Part shown: positions 18,342 through 26,999 of the stretch, one piece after another
How the letters are laid out: the number at the start of each line of letters is the position of its first letter
Numbering within the stretch: position 1 is the first letter of the stretch
NCBI RefSeq assembly: GCF_016031625.1
Contig: NZ_JACCHP010000008.1
Coordinates: forward strand, 62,001-126,000
Direction of reading: 5' to 3'
DNA: 64,000 nt
Source of the DNA: Bradyrhizobium agreste
Lineage (GTDB): Bacteria > Pseudomonadota > Alphaproteobacteria > Rhizobiales > Xanthobacteraceae
Notes under the pieces: generated by a model
Database searches by the model: none
Told to the model about the DNA's origin: nothing
What the model saw: the letters and a program-made list of their open reading frames with translations, nothing else
Position numbers and translations under genes: made by a program

Positions 18342-19811
18342 TCAATTTCTCCAACTACCGAGCGCTGCGTGAAGCTCGGGCACGGCATCGGCCGCCTCGC
18401 GGACCGGTCTTGTCAGAAGAGCCGCAGATGCCAGGAACGCAGACATTTCGGCAGCAAAGTTGCCGGCTGCGAGATGTGGGTTTTCTTCTAGGTATCCCGT
18501 ATGGAACTGACCGCCAAGAAATGCCTCGTCGCAAAGAATCTGGGCGAGCAAGCTCGCGTTGGTCTCGCACCCAAGTAGAACCAGTTCGCGAACGGCGCGA
18601 TGGGCTTTCAGCGCAGCCTCTATGCGGGTCGGTGAATGCACGATGATCTTGGCGAGCATGGAATCGAATGCCGGCGTGATGTGCTGGCCTTGCATGATGC
18701 CGCTGTCGATTCGTACGCCGTCCGGATATTCGATAAGAAGTACTTTGCCGGTGGTCGGGACGTATCCGCGTTCGGGAGCCTCCGCGCAAAGCCTGAGCTC
18801 GATTGCATGCCCATTTGAAACAATGTCGGACTGCGAAAGTGCAAGTTTTCGGCCCGCTGCCGCATAGACTTGTTCGGCGATCAGATCGATGCCGGTGATC
18901 ATCTCGGTCACCGGATGTTCGACCTGAAGGCGTGTATTCATTTCCAGAAAGTAGAACTCTCCGCCGCTGAAAATGAACTCGACCGTTCCTGCATTCTGAT
19001 AGTTCGCTGCACGGGCGATGCCGACGGCGGTTTCGCAAATCCGGGTCCGCAATTCTGGTGATAGCGCTGGCGAGGGTGTTTCCTCGATGATCTTCTGGAA
19101 ACGGCGCTGCACCGAACATTCGCGCTCGAAGAGATGGACCAGGTTACCGAAGGAGTCACCGAGCACCTGTACTTCAATATGTCGCGGGCTTTCGATATAT
19201 CGTTCAACATAAAGTCGGCCGTCTCCAAAGTGGCGACGCGCTTCACTTCTCGCCTGCTCAATGGCTGCCTCCAACGTAGCGGGGTCGCGTACAATCCGCA
19301 TTCCCTTGCCGCCACCGCCAGCTGATGGCTTCACGAGCAAAGGAACTCCAATAGCCCGGGCTCTCGAAACGAAGGTGGCCGGATCATCTTCCTCGATGGC
19401 GCAGGGGGCGACTGGAAAGCCGTTGCCCTGGACGAAATTACGGGCGCGGATCTTATCGCCCATTAGCTCGATAGTTTCTGGAGCGGGTCCGATGAATACA
19501 ATACCGGCCTTTATCACTGTCCTGGCGAATTCGGCATTCTCGGAGAGCATTCCATAACCCGGATGTATCGCGCCGGCGTTTGCCTTGTGGGCGGCGGCGA
19601 TGATCTGCTCGATATCCAGATAGCTTGCGATTGGCGTGCGGCCGCTGATCGGAATAGCCAGGTCGGCCATTGAGACGGCCGGGGTTCCCGCGTCAACCTC
19701 ATGGTAGGCAATTGCAGAACGAAGCCCAAGCTTGTTCAAGGTTTTGATGATACGTGCGGCTATCTCACCCCTGTTGGCGATCAGAACGGTATCGAAGGAT
19801 AATTTATGCAT
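18342..19811 (-). CDS. Biotin carboxylase subunit of acyl-CoA carboxylase
   Basis: The 489-residue ATP-grasp enzyme shows the N-terminal FDTVLIANRGEIAARIIKTL, the glycine-rich ATP loop KPSAGGGGKGMRIV (about 166-179), and the catalytic set around FLEMNTRLQVEHPVTEMITGIDL (E, N, R) with RDCSVQRR-equivalent RECSVQRRFQK. It carboxylates biotin on the carrier protein using bicarbonate and ATP. It is first of three tightly spaced minus-strand genes, so BC-BCCP-CT is a probable single operon encoding one multi-subunit acyl-CoA carboxylase. Confidence 0.88.
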   Translation of the reverse strand: MHKLSFDTVLIANRGEIAARIIKTLNKLGLRSAIAYHEVDAGTPAVSMADLAIPISGRTPIASYLDIEQIIAAAHKANAGAIHPGYGMLSENAEFARTVIKAGIVFIGPAPETIELMGDKIRARNFVQGNGFPVAPCAIEEDDPATFVSRARAIGVPLLVKPSAGGGGKGMRIVRDPATLEAAIEQARSEARRHFGDGRLYVERYIESPRHIEVQVLGDSFGNLVHLFERECSVQRRFQKIIEETPSPALSPELRTRICETAVGIARAANYQNAGTVEFIFSGGEFYFLEMNTRLQVEHPVTEMITGIDLIAEQVYAAAGRKLALSQSDIVSNGHAIELRLCAEAPERGYVPTTGKVLLIEYPDGVRIDSGIMQGQHITPAFDSMLAKIIVHSPTRIEAALKAHRAVRELVLLGCETNASLLAQILCDEAFLGGQFHTGYLEENPHLAAGNFAAEMSAFLASAALLTRPVREAADAVPELHAALGSWRN

Positions 19812-19954
19812 TCGCCTATCCGGACAAGCGGGATTGAACCAGAGCGTCGGTCAATTGTAGGCGGCCATGCTCGTCACCTGACCTCGGGTGACTGTCCTGC
19901 CGGTCAGGCTGGGGCCACTTCTATGGAGAGACAAACGAACAGGCCGCCACATCT

Positions 19955-20254
19955 TCACTTCGAGTCGCTGCTTTTCTTGCCAGTGTCTCGCACGGAGATC
20001 ACGTAGCGACATTGCTGACTGAGCCTCGCTTGCCTGGATCTGAGGCAGGCAGTGATAGCGGTGGGATCTGGTATGTGGCTGCTACAAAGGCGGAACACGT
20101 CCTCCATGCAAGCCTCTTTCTCCTCTGCTGTCGGCGCTTGATCGCGCGCGTTGACCAGCCTAGGCATTAGAGCCGTCATTGCGACGGCAAGAGCGACGGC
20201 GCAGTAGTAGAGTTTGAGGCGCGAAGGCAGCTGAGTTCGTTGATTTTGAGTCAT
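19955..20254 (-). CDS. Secreted cysteine-rich repeat protein
   Basis: The 99-residue protein has a signal peptide (basic start, then LYYCAVALAVAMTALMP and an NARDQA cleavage region) and a mature part with four spaced cysteines: EACMEDVFRLCSSHIPDPTAITACLRSRQARLSQQC. This pattern is common in short exported proteins of Bradyrhizobium annotated as cysteine-rich repeat proteins. It is probably periplasmic with two disulfides. It lies upstream of the carboxylase operon on the same strand, but the 140-bp gap argues against cotranscription by design. Role unknown. Confidence 0.65.
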   Translation of the reverse strand: MTQNQRTQLPSRLKLYYCAVALAVAMTALMPRLVNARDQAPTAEEKEACMEDVFRLCSSHIPDPTAITACLRSRQARLSQQCRYVISVRDTGKKSSDSK

Positions 20255-21313
20255 GATATCCCTTTAGGTCGTTTGGCTGCGGTATTGTTCTTCCTGCGCG
20301 AAGCGCCAACATGACCTGTCAACCGCGAAACAGGCCGGAACTGCTTAAGTGCGGTGCCGGCAAGCTCGTCCTTTCATTTTTGCGGTCTGACTGTACGGTG
20401 CTTGTCATCTGTCCGGCATAACGAAACGACACCTGCCCTAGTGGCGGAGCTCCGCGAAGAGGCGAAGCACTGGGGGTGAGCTGGCCAAACAAGTGAATCA
20501 TTTGGGAGCTTCCGATGATTGTGCGGTTGGTGCATGCTTGGATGTCGCGAGGCATTGCTTGGGCGGGACATGTGCTTAGGTGCTCTGGCTCAGCCTACTC
20601 GCCAGCCGACTAATGACGCCGTAGCAGGCGCGACGCCGGGTTGAAGGGGACCGGGCTGCAAGGCAGAGAGATCAGGCAAAAGCTAGGTGCGCTCAAGCCA
20701 TTGTTGATGATGCATTCGATCGTGCAGAGCGAAGCATGATGGCGCTCGCCCAGACTGTGTTTGGTGTAGTCGCGCCTGTGTTCTGCGTTATGTGAAGATG
20801 TTGGGGTGGGGTATCTGGGGCGGAGCCTCCGTCTTGCGTCCGTTCCGGTAGGGCTACGGTGATGGAAGCGCCTGCCGTGCAGATCTCGAAACGTGCGATT
20901 TCGTCCAGCCGCGTCAGGAACAGCTCCGACAAAGTGCGGACAAGGATGCGCCTGGAGGATCTTATCGTCCTGATCGAGTTCCGCCAGGTGAGTTTAGATG
21001 TTTGAAACATGCGCAATTCTCATGACGTGTGCGGACCACCTGGATTGTCGGACGTGGTTCCAACTTGTCCAGGATCGTACAATCTAACGCTACGTGCGAT
21101 TCAAGCCCCTTGTGCATCCCATCGTCCGAGGAGGTCGGGGCTGTGCATTCTTCGTACGAGCCTCGGCTGCAGGGCGCGCTTTGGTGCTTCAGAATTGCGG
21201 CTGTCAATGGCGATCGTCCGCGTGGGCAACCGAGGGCACGAGCGTCGCTGTTACGTGATTATACGGAGCGCCGGTGTCGCATTTCTTTGATCTGCAAATT
21301 GCATGCTCTCGGC
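20255..21313. other. Long spacer without a convincing gene
   Basis: About 1 kb in which frames on both strands are short and atypical. A minus-strand 107-codon ORF (21016-20693) contains LTRLDEIARFEICTAGASITVALPE, which looks partly protein-like, but its N-terminus does not; I do not call it. Copy C of the dyad motif lies at 21077-21105. Confidence 0.4.
21077..21105 (+). repeat. Dispersed dyad motif, copy C
   Basis: The copy reads GTACAATCTAACGCTACGTG then CGATTCAAG, one of the best matches to the consensus. It lies about 210 bp upstream of the small gene at 21314. Confidence 0.6.
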
Positions 21314-21520
21314 ATGAATCCGAAAAGTAAACTCTACCAGCCCGACCACTGGCGAGGCCGTGCGGAAGCAACGCGAAAGAAAGCGGAAGCGCTCGCTGAC
21401 GGAAAAGCCAAGGACAGGCTGCTTAAAATTGCCGGGGAATACGACAGGCTGGCTCGGCGTGCCCACGTGTGGCAGATGCACAAAAACGAGGACGATACGT
21501 GGCCTGAGGAAGAGCTGTAA
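21314..21520 (+). CDS. Hypothetical 68-residue charged helical protein
   Basis: MNPKSKLYQPDHWRGRAEATRKKAEALADGKAKDRLLKIAGEYDRLARRA forms a lysine/arginine-rich helical region followed by an acidic tail (NEDDTWPEEEL). Short proteins with DHWRxRAEExR...IAxxYDRLAxRA are common in Bradyrhizobium genomes, so this is likely genuine. No good Shine-Dalgarno precedes this ATG, and an upstream-extended reading (from 21029) is not protein-like. Function unknown. Confidence 0.6.
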   Translation: MNPKSKLYQPDHWRGRAEATRKKAEALADGKAKDRLLKIAGEYDRLARRAHVWQMHKNEDDTWPEEEL

Positions 21521-21740
21521 AACGTCGCTGCGGATCATCAAAAAGGACCCCAGCCTGTTGATCGCTACCCGACCCAATGGCCCGCGCAAACGTCGCTCAG
21601 CAAGCAAGTCAGTGCTTGGAAGGGGCCTTGAGGGGCACCGTAGGGCGAGGCATCCTAACGCTTCTGTGGTGCGCTCCAGATCGCGACACGTAGGTGAAGG
21701 CGGATCAGGCCGCCCAACGCTCCTTCAGGTCCACTTGGTT

Positions 21741-21771
21741 GGTCAGCTTCTCGAAAGCTAATCCTGCTATC
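21741..21771 (+). promoter_or_regulatory. Orphan tts box
   Basis: GGTCAGCTTCTCGAAAGCTA followed by ATCCTGCTA is an excellent match to the tts-box consensus, including the trailing CC and TA. No credible effector gene follows within 300 bp on the plus strand; the first ORF (21837-22112) has no recognisable features. The box may drive a short or decayed effector or an RNA. Confidence 0.75.
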
Positions 21772-22108
21772 ACGAAAGTGCGAAATCCTAGACCTCAATT
21801 TGCAGTCACTGCGTCGCAGCTAGTGCGGAAGCCCGGATGACATCCGCGCGGGGACATGTTGAGCCGTTACAAGTCAGTGTTTGGCACTTCGTCGCGGCTG
21901 CAATGGCATATCAGTTTCGCCAATTGCGGCATGCCTCAATATTCCTTTGCGTTGGTCGGAGGGGCGGATTTCAGGTAGTCGCGCGAAATGTGCATTGTAA
22001 CCAAGTCGGTGAAAGAGGTCTCCACGTCCGATTGATGGTGCGCATACGGTGCGGCCGCGGCATGCGAGAGGCGTCGGTAAGCTCCTCGCGCCTTTACCAT
22101 CCGCGAGA

Positions 22109-22336
22109 TTAGAAGAGCGCTGAAATGATCCAGTAGATAGCAGCCCAAAGCAGCGCATTTATGAGGAGTGCGGCCAGCGGCCAAAGGTTCCACCTCCTTT
22201 GCACCTGCCGAGAGCGACAATTGGCGCCGTAATGCTTGTCCGTTGGTTGCTTTGGTGCGCGCCAATGCGTCATTTCATTAGACGTCGCGCTGGTCCACAG
22301 AAAAATGCCAGGCTTTGCATGCCTCGTACCACTCAT
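22109..22336 (-). CDS. Hypothetical 75-residue membrane-anchored protein
   Basis: From ATG 22336 (MSGTRHAKPGIFLW) the protein has a polar N-terminus and a C-terminal hydrophobic segment NLWPLAALLINALLWAAIYWIISALF, typical of a single-span tail-anchored protein. AAAGAGG lies upstream at a slightly long distance. A start at 22357 (MKEDREP) is possible, and the long upstream extension of the frame is not protein-like. Function unknown. Confidence 0.5.
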   Translation of the reverse strand: MSGTRHAKPGIFLWTSATSNEMTHWRAPKQPTDKHYGANCRSRQVQRRWNLWPLAALLINALLWAAIYWIISALF

Positions 22337-23280
22337 AGGTTCGCGGTCCTCTTTCATAACGCGAGTATCAGAATCGTTGTTGTCTGAGCGCGGCGAGCGT
22401 CCGGCCGATGGTATGCTCGTGTATCGTCGGTGCATTGAAGGTCGCGTTCCGTTGCCACAGCAATCGACATGCCACGACGGAAAAATGTCGGCACCGCTTT
22501 GATGCATACGAAAGCGCGTCTGTCGGGCGTTAGCCGACAGGGAGCCGCAGTCCAAGGTCGGAGTTGCGACGTACATGTCTGAAAGACAACACCCGCATTA
22601 GCAACAAAAGCGTGAGCGCTTCGCGGGCGTCACTCCCTGAACAATGCGTTGTGAGTTGCATCGTAGCAACGCGGGAAAGACGGCCGACGGTCGCACCCAT
22701 TGAGATCGCTAATCATTGTTTCTGACCGTGACCTTACGAGGAGACACCGAGATGGCAGGCGAACCGCTGGATGTTATCAGCGCAAAAACAGTTCACGCCG
22801 GGCGTCCGCGGCTCTGGTGCAACCCCGTTCGATCTAGCCCCGTAAAAACGGCGCATTGGCACTGTTCAGACTCGACCTAAAGCTGCGAATGGTCAAGTAC
22901 TACGATCTCACCAAGCAGTAAGATCGCCGCGAAACATCAACCGGTGCCGGCAGTGGTCTTGCGAGTCATCATGGAATGTGGATCTTAAACGCCACCATAG
23001 GGGGCATGCCATGATGACGACCAATTCATTGAACAGGAGGTGACGGCCAAGAGTCGACAAGTTCTTGTGCTCAGAAGGTCACCGTGAAATATGAATGGGG
23101 CGCTAACGCTTGCTTGAAGAGCGATGGCGGACATTGCTGCTGCTGATGCGCGCTCTGTTTGGCGACGGACTGCCATCGCGCAGATTGTGCTATCGCGCAT
23201 ACTCAGGCAATCAGTGGCCGGCTGAGAGCGATCTTCGCCCACAATGCGAGCGTTAGAAGACTATAACAGGAGAATGAGTG
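22337..23280. other. Mostly non-coding stretch with one possible micro-ORF
   Basis: The only frame with a good ribosome site is 22752-22880 (+), 42 residues starting MAGEPLDVISAKTVHAGRPR, with GAGGAG about nine bases upstream; it could be a gene remnant. Nothing else is supported. Confidence 0.3.
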
Positions 23281-23439
23281 ATGATGGACATCTGCGGCTT
23301 TCTCAGATGGTGCACTGACGTGGGGTACAGGAGCGCTGGGCTGAGGATCGAGCCGGTTGACGAGTGGCGAGACAGCGTCATCTGCGGCGAGTTCAAGGCC
23401 ATCCGAGAGGCAAAGGAGCGGGCGTGCGGTCGCAGATGA
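23281..23439 (+). CDS. 52-residue protein translationally coupled to a DUF7694-like gene
   Basis: ATG 23281 with AGGAG about ten bases upstream encodes MMDICGFLRWCTDVGYRSAG, LRIEPVDEWRDSVICGEFKA, then a basic tail. The TGA at 23437-23439 overlaps the next ATG (23436) as ATGA. That overlap and the protein-like composition make it a probable real gene. It may be an N-terminal neighbour or split part of the downstream protein. No domain recognised. Confidence 0.5.
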   Translation: MMDICGFLRWCTDVGYRSAGLRIEPVDEWRDSVICGEFKAIREAKERACGRR

Positions 23440-23843
23440 TAGAGAAGCTGGAGGCCGGCCGCGTGCAACACGGCCGGTTCGCTACCGTTCCGGGATCAGG
23501 CCCTTGCGGCGTGTTCCTTGTGCAGGGGCCTTGCGGGTGTGAACTAAAGATAAGTGGATTCGTCCGTCCTGGCTGGGAGCATGTCGCTGTCTCGACGCCG
23601 CGGCGCTGTCCGAATTGGGACGAGATGTGCTTTGTCAAAGACCTGTTCTGGGATGAAGAGGAGTGCGTCATGCAACTGCATCCGCCACATTCGCAGTATG
23701 TGAATAACAGCCGATATTGCCTGCATCTGTGGAGACCCACTCATCGCGGCATCCCAATGCCGCCGCCGAGCTTTGTAGGCATCGTTGGGCTGGGGCCATC
23801 AGAAGCCGCAATGTTGTTCGCCCAGATGAGCGCGACAGCATGA
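23436..23843 (+). CDS. DUF7694-like hypothetical protein
   Basis: With start ATG 23436 (MIEKLEAGRVQHGRFATVPG) the protein is 135 residues. The segment WEHVAVSTPRRCPNWDEMCFVKDLFWDEEECVMQLHPPHSQYVNNSRYCLHLWRP is the conserved core of a small family, common in phage and rhizobial genomes, that I associate with DUF7694: W-E-H-V-S, CPxWxEMCxVKDLFW, HPPxSxYVN, CLHLWRP. Function is not known. It overlaps the preceding small gene by four bases. The family suggests prophage ancestry. Confidence 0.65.
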   Translation: MIEKLEAGRVQHGRFATVPGSGPCGVFLVQGPCGCELKISGFVRPGWEHVAVSTPRRCPNWDEMCFVKDLFWDEEECVMQLHPPHSQYVNNSRYCLHLWRPTHRGIPMPPPSFVGIVGLGPSEAAMLFAQMSATA

Positions 23844-24519
23844 TGAGCTGAGAAGGATATCCGAGCGGAATGTGAGCCGAACGGGTGGAGAAGCACCGGT
23901 TCGGTGCTCCGGAACGCGCGTCGCAAGCGGGATATAGTCAGAACTGATCGCCTGTTGCACTGTGCACGCGTGCTGAGCCTGAATTCGCTGTTTTCAAGGG
24001 AGCTGCTGATAGTGCACTGATCCGGTTCAAGAGATGTCTCATATGCGCTTGAGACCTATTATTATCTAAGGAGCGGATTGGAGTGCGGGTCTTGGCGGCA
24101 TTCAAACGAGTGTTTGCGGCACCGTGCTGAACGTCGGCAGCAGCAATGACGTCTCCCCGGGCAGGCGACTGGTCGCAAGGCAATCACTGAACGATCCGAC
24201 GAAGCGATTGCTCTTTGAAACGAAAAGCATGTGCCGACCGAACGGCATAACGCGAAATGGTGAGACCCGAAGGCAAAGCGACGGCCGATTCAGTTTGACG
24301 AAGGCGCTGTCCAGGCGTCGCCTAGGCCACGAGCCGGGATCCGGTCACCCTGACGGCATCCGGAATTGCTCAAGCTAGTCCTACCGGTCGCTCGGCAAGA
24401 GCCGGTCGCGCGTCGGCCACTACCCTCATCTGAAGCGGGGCTGATGAGCAGAGGCGCTCGAGTCGCCAAATAGCTAACTGGGGCGGTAGCTTCTTCAAGC
24501 CTATTTGGTTGTCAGCTCG
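23844..24519. other. Spacer upstream of nopT
   Basis: About 680 bp with no supported gene on either strand; ORFs are short and of atypical composition. Confidence 0.4.
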
Positions 24520-24548
24520 TCGTCAGCTTGCTGCAATAGCATTCGCAG
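24520..24548 (+). promoter_or_regulatory. Degenerate tts-like box upstream of nopT
   Basis: TCGTCAGCTTGCTGCAATAG keeps the GTCAGCTT half but has diverged in the TCGAAAGC half. It sits about 60-80 bp before the nopT start, the expected distance. It may be a weak TtsI site; certainty is limited by the mismatches. Confidence 0.4.
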
Positions 24549-24603
24549 GCAGGGCGTAGGCAGCCCGCGAGGACGCGTACACTGAAGAGGCAGACGAGCC
24601 GCC

Positions 24604-25422
24604 ATGTATAATCGAGTTAGTGCTCAATCCACACGCCCTAACCAAACTAACGAACCGAGTCAGCCGGCAGACAGCAGCGAATTTGCGCAAACACTGATGG
24701 ATCTCGCTCGACAGGAGAGCCCGTCACCTGGGGAATTGCCCGACAAAATGGGGCTCTGCTGCAGCAAGCCACATACCTCCGATGCAAACATTTACAGTCC
24801 AAGCACCTCAGATTCCAGCATAACCTCTCTGTCCTCCAGCTCAAGTCCATCCTCTCCAGCGAGGCCTATTCCTCCTCTGTTCGATTACAGGACTGCTGAA
24901 TTATCCGAGGCCAATGTCAACGGCATCTGCGTTGGATTGGCAGCGGAGTGGATCCGCAATCTCCCAAGCAGTCCTTCATCCCGGATGAGGGCGCTGCGCC
25001 CGGGTACTCAAACTCACGGCTCAGCCGCGGTGCTGCAGCAGCGGTATCACGACTTAAGGACGGCGGAAGGTTCTCACAATCGTCATGCAAGAAGCACGAT
25101 GTTACGCGAAGCCGGCCTAGAGCCGTCCGCCGAACAAACACGATATAGGTTTGGTACATCTTCGCGCATCGACCAGATCGTGAACGAGGTCACCCAGGAT
25201 CCATCAGTCTATTTGGTCAGCTTGCGTTTCGCCCAAGGTGACGCCCACATGATCGCAACGTCGACATCGAATGAAGTAACGACCCTCTTTGATCCTAATT
25301 ATGGAGAGTTTACTGTTCGGCCAGATCAGATGGGTGATTTGTTCAAAAGTCTTGCCGACCGTTACCGCAACCCGCCGAACGGACTTGATATATCGATGGT
25401 CGTCACACAAAGGATGAGGTGA
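24604..25422 (+). CDS. nopT: Type III effector cysteine protease NopT (YopT/AvrPphB, C58 family)
   Basis: This 272-residue protein has a polar, Ser/Thr/Gln-rich N-terminus suited to type III export. The site Asp47-Lys48-Met49 is followed by Gly50 and Cys52-Cys53. In NopT and AvrPphB relatives, self-cleavage after such a site exposes a glycine for myristoylation and cysteines for palmitoylation in the host cell. The catalytic triad is complete: Cys109 (NGICVGLAAEW), His215 (GDAHMIA) and Asp230 (LFDPNYGEF). A Ser-rich linker (about 66-85) separates the processing site from the protease. It would be injected into legume cells and cleave host proteins. Bradyrhizobium strains carry two nopT genes; which copy this is cannot be settled here. 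Confidence 0.88.
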   Translation: MYNRVSAQSTRPNQTNEPSQPADSSEFAQTLMDLARQESPSPGELPDKMGLCCSKPHTSDANIYSPSTSDSSITSLSSSSSPSSPARPIPPLFDYRTAELSEANVNGICVGLAAEWIRNLPSSPSSRMRALRPGTQTHGSAAVLQQRYHDLRTAEGSHNRHARSTMLREAGLEPSAEQTRYRFGTSSRIDQIVNEVTQDPSVYLVSLRFAQGDAHMIATSTSNEVTTLFDPNYGEFTVRPDQMGDLFKSLADRYRNPPNGLDISMVVTQRMR

Positions 25423-25659
25423 GTGTTTCGGAGGTTCCGACTGACCTTGCCGATCCAACGCGCGGATTCTTTCGTGATCGATGCCGGACAGCCGCATCGC
25501 GCCCGACAGTGCAACACCACGGCAGAGAAGACGGATTGGGGCACCCTGAACGTGCGCCCGACGTGGTAGCGGAGCTCACCGCGGCCCCTTCGGACGTTGG
25601 AGGGGCACGCTCGACGGAAGCTCTCCGGAAGTAGTGCAGCGAAGGGAGAATATTCAGAG
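25423..25659. other. Short spacer after nopT
   Basis: No gene or clear terminator is visible; the following minus-strand sequence is transposase debris. Confidence 0.4.
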
Positions 25660-25836
25660 AGAGGCTGGCCGGTCACTCAGCTTCATGAGCTCGTGCCCTC
25701 GCGCGTCAAAGCCTGAATGGGTTGCGCTTGCACGCAAGTAGGATCGTTGGCCGCTCGCCACGAGCTCCGCAACCATCCGCGCCCTGTCATCGTGGCTGCA
25801 CTTCCGCCGACGTCCGGCTTCTGGTGAAGACCTCAA
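25660..25836 (-). pseudogene. Transposase OrfA remnant (IS66/IS3-like helix-turn-helix)
   Basis: The minus-strand peptide SPEAGRRRKCSHDDRARMVAELVASGQ matches the RRRxWSxDDKARIVAE start of small transposase accessory proteins of IS66/IS3 type, after which homology is lost. It is only about 60 codons and has no partner gene, so it is an insertion-sequence scar. Confidence 0.45.
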
Positions 25837-26133
25837 ACCGGAACCGACGCAGTGATAACGCTATGCACTGTGTTCGTTCCAAGGCTGACGGTCAAACTTT
25901 GCATCGAGCTGCGCTACAAGGTCATTTGACAATTTACTTGCCGGATAATGCCAGGTGACATGCGGCCCTGGAGCTCCTCGCCGCGGAGCGCGCGCAAACA
26001 GGCTTTGATCTGGAAGACGTCGCCCGGTAGTTTAGAGTTGATCCCAGTCTCACACCGGAAGTAGCGCGGGCGCAACTCGGCGCTGGTCGGGCTGGATGGA
26101 TCAGACGCTGTCCCTGCCACGCCCGCACTGATT
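25837..26133. other. Spacer with possible effector debris on the minus strand
   Basis: This lies downstream, in minus orientation, of the tts box at 26228-26259, beyond the inverted-repeat element. A minus frame (to 25914) reads TSAELRPRYFRCETGINSKLP and GDVFQIKACLRALRGEEL, which might be the start of a lost effector, but no family is recognised. Confidence 0.3.
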
Positions 26134-26218
26134 GAAGTTAGCAGAAACGTGACTCGGCGCCCAAAAGCCCCACGCATACACAGGGCAAGCGCTGTCCCTA
26201 CCACGCGCCGCTAACTTC
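26134..26218. repeat. 85-bp terminal-inverted-repeat element, copy 1
   Basis: It begins GAAGTTAGC and ends with the reverse complement GCTAACTTC; interior and right-end sequence (CACGCGCCGCTAACTTC) are shared with a second copy at 43255-43338. The size and structure suggest a MITE or REP-like element. A partial duplicate of its right end (CGCTGTCCCTGCCACGC) precedes it at about 26106. No ORF. Confidence 0.65.
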
Positions 26219-26227
26219 AACGGCGTT

Positions 26228-26259
26228 GTACACGGACTAGCTTTCCGAAAGCTGACGAA
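26228..26259 (-). promoter_or_regulatory. Orphan tts box facing an inverted-repeat element
   Basis: Read on the minus strand this is TTCGTCAGCTTTCGGAAAGC then TAGTCCGTGTA, matching the tts consensus at GTCAGCTT, AAAGCTA, CC and TA. The natural downstream gene should begin near 26150-26190, exactly where the 85-bp element sits 10 bp away. No effector ORF follows, so insertion or deletion seems to have removed it. Confidence 0.7.
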
Positions 26260-26794
26260 CCCGACGCGGTTCTTAAAACGAAAGCGGCCGGTGTGGGTCG
26301 ATGCCCTCCTGTCTGGAACGCACGCGTCTGTCCAGCGGACATCCGACTTAAGTGTATGGTCAAGCATAGACACAAGCCGATCTTTTCAAAGAGGTCGTGA
26401 AACTCGCATATGCCATGTGCTGCGGAAGGTGTCAGCAGAAGCCCGTCGATGTCTGCAAGGCGCGGCGCTGCGACATCATTGACGAAAGACGAATCCATTA
26501 TCTCTACGACCTCGACGACAGCTGGGCCCATCCCATCAAGCGCGAAAAGTGATCCGACAGCAGGCCAACGAACGGCCCTCCACCCTTACTCGATTCCGCC
26601 GGTCGCTGTCCTCCGGAAGATGTCGGCGGTGTGTCGGACTATGTCGGAATACCTCGATGTCATAGGTGACCCCTCTCGTCCCGAGCACGAACATAGCGTC
26701 CGTGCGCCCAGACAGAGTCGATCGCCCCTTCATCGATCGGATAGCGCTCGAGGCCGGTGTCCTTGTCCGGAAAAGAGAAGGCGCATAAGCGCAT
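26260..26794. other. Spacer without a convincing gene
   Basis: A minus frame between 26770 and 26600 reads CAFSFPDKDTGLERYPIDEG and looks partly coding but matches no family I know. A 216-codon plus-strand ORF from 26410 is mostly the complement of transposase debris. Confidence 0.35.
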
Positions 26795-26999
26795 CACGCG
26801 GCCAACGTCTCCCAAATCCGGTCGCGGCAACCGTTGTGTTCGGCCAAACGCTCGGGGGTCTTCTCGCCATAGGCGGCGCCGGTCTGGCATTAGATTTCCA
26901 GCTCCATCGGGGGCTGGGCGGCAAGGCCGATCATCTCGCGCCAAAGATCGGCATCAGAGGTCTTCTCCAAGAGCGTGCGCAGGTCATCATGTCGGTCAT
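26795..26999 (-). pseudogene. IS256-family transposase, N-terminal remnant
   Basis: From ATG 26999 the minus strand reads MTDMMT, then in a second frame LREMIGLAAQPPMELEI-stop-CQTGAAYGEKTPERLAEHNGCRDRIWETLAA. This matches the start of IS256/Mutator transposases (EMIGFAAQRLMELEVEGLTGAAYGEK, ERLxxRNGYRxRxWET). It has a frameshift, an internal stop, and loses homology before the catalytic domain. Confidence 0.7.

Noticed and set aside
18355..19119. 254-codon minus-strand ORF in another frame of the biotin carboxylase gene
   Set aside because: The biotin carboxylase frame has full-length homology; this alternative frame is Arg/Ser-rich and meaningless.
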